From NCBI GenBank assembly GCA_045651985.1, contig JAZRTK010000020.1, positions 1 through 64,000 of the forward strand: 64,000 nt of DNA. The letters are read 5' to 3'. Shown piece after piece: positions 63,788-64,000 of the stretch. A model generated the notes under the pieces. It ran no database searches. It was not told the origin of the DNA and saw only the letters and a program-made list of their open reading frames with translations. The stretch comes from SIG710 sp045651985 (lineage in GTDB: Bacteria > Bacillota > Clostridia > Oscillospirales > CAG-272). The position numbers and the translations under genes are program-made. Numbering within the stretch: the stretch's first letter is position 1; every line of letters begins with the position of its first letter.

Positions 63788-64000
63788 ATGATACTGCAAG
63801 CATTGAAAAACATGTATCCGAAAGCGAGCGAGAAGGTGCTCAAGGCGGTCATGAAGGATCTCGAAAAATGCCGTGGAAAGAATATGAGCACCGAGGAACT
63901 CGCGGATTGGATAGGGAAGCTCGTAACAGCACACACCATTCAAGAAGCATTAAAAATAATAGAGGACGATTCAGAACCGAGTCAAGTCGGTGATGAGTCG
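63788..64000 (+). CDS. Hypothetical protein, cut by the window end
   Basis: At least 71 codons from ATG 63788, with a strong AGGAGG site 6 bases upstream, open to the end of the window. The sequence (MILQALKNMYPKASEKVLKA, then EELADWIGKLVTAHTIQEAL) is charged and helical and is not recognised. Its base composition returns to the level of the main chromosome segment. The 100 bases before it hold a small palindrome (AACAATTGTT at about 63691) but no clear promoter. Confidence 0.5.
   Translation, partial: MILQALKNMYPKASEKVLKAVMKDLEKCRGKNMSTEELADWIGKLVTAHTIQEALKIIEDDSEPSQVGDES

Overview
The window reads as a chromosomal segment of an anaerobic Gram-positive bacterium of the class Clostridia (Bacillota), probably a gut Oscillospirales-like lineage. 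Supporting signs are a complete Rnf complex, a type III glutamine synthetase, the rplI-dnaB and tilS-hpt-ftsH gene neighbourhoods, an S-layer (SLH) protein, a TPP riboswitch with an ECF thiamine S component, CCA-encoding tRNA genes, GGAGG ribosome-binding sites and strong sigma-A promoters, almost all with a 17-bp spacer. Base composition is near 50% G+C and even, except for an AT-rich patch at the right end (about 63.0-63.7 kb). This assignment is inferred from gene content; no rRNA is present.

Layout. 0-2.6 kb: a secreted right-handed beta-helix lipoprotein, read leftward, preceded by the C-terminal stump of a lost paralogue. 2.7-3.8 kb: a small operon of unknown function. 3.9-13 kb: a leftward housekeeping operon, yybS-like, gdpP-like, rplI, dnaB, tilS, hpt, ftsH. 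13.3-18.6 kb: a 1772-residue secreted protein whose C-terminal third is a paralogue of the 0-2.4 kb protein. 18.7-20.8 kb: glnN. 21.6-30.4 kb: a redox block with rnfCDGEAB, a NusG-II-domain protein, a Gx-type membrane protein, then a repeat lipoprotein with apbE under its own promoter. 30.5-34.2 kb: small membrane proteins, a nitroreductase, tRNA-Pro and a cyclophilin lipoprotein. 34.2-35.5 kb: the L10 leader with rplJ-rplL. 35.5-37.6 kb: a J-domain/DUF5685 operon. 37.7-38.6 kb: TPP riboswitch and thiT. 38.7-42.5 kb: a heterodimeric ABC exporter. 42.5-48.6 kb: mixed genes including malQ and efp. 48.6-52 kb: tetR, proS and rodA. 52-59.2 kb: a double-HTH regulator, a Cys-rich small protein and a giant vWA/InlB-like/SLH surface protein. 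59.3-62.8 kb: yitT, a zinc-ribbon protein, tRNA-Val, sulP and a GNAT gene. 62.8-64 kb: a tRNA remnant, a repeat element, an SMC-like ATPase fragment and a gene running off the end.

How the parts fit. The Rnf complex couples ferredoxin:NAD+ electron transfer to ion pumping. Its RnfG and RnfD subunits carry covalent-FMN motifs, and the neighbouring ApbE is the enzyme type that installs them. The secreted beta-helix proteins, the SLH protein and MalQ point to a glycan-using lifestyle.

The most distinctive observations are: (1) three dispersed copies of a two-hairpin intergenic element whose stems differ in sequence but keep pairing; (2) an RnfG with two FMN-attachment motifs; (3) a decayed paralogue stump lying between a strong promoter and the 785-residue beta-helix gene; (4) a frame-displaced Gln/Asn/Pro-rich tail after an A6 run; (5) a tRNA 3'-end remnant beside an AT-rich ATPase fragment. 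I did not recognise a complete undescribed defence or mobile system inside the window; the right-hand edge is the best place to look further.
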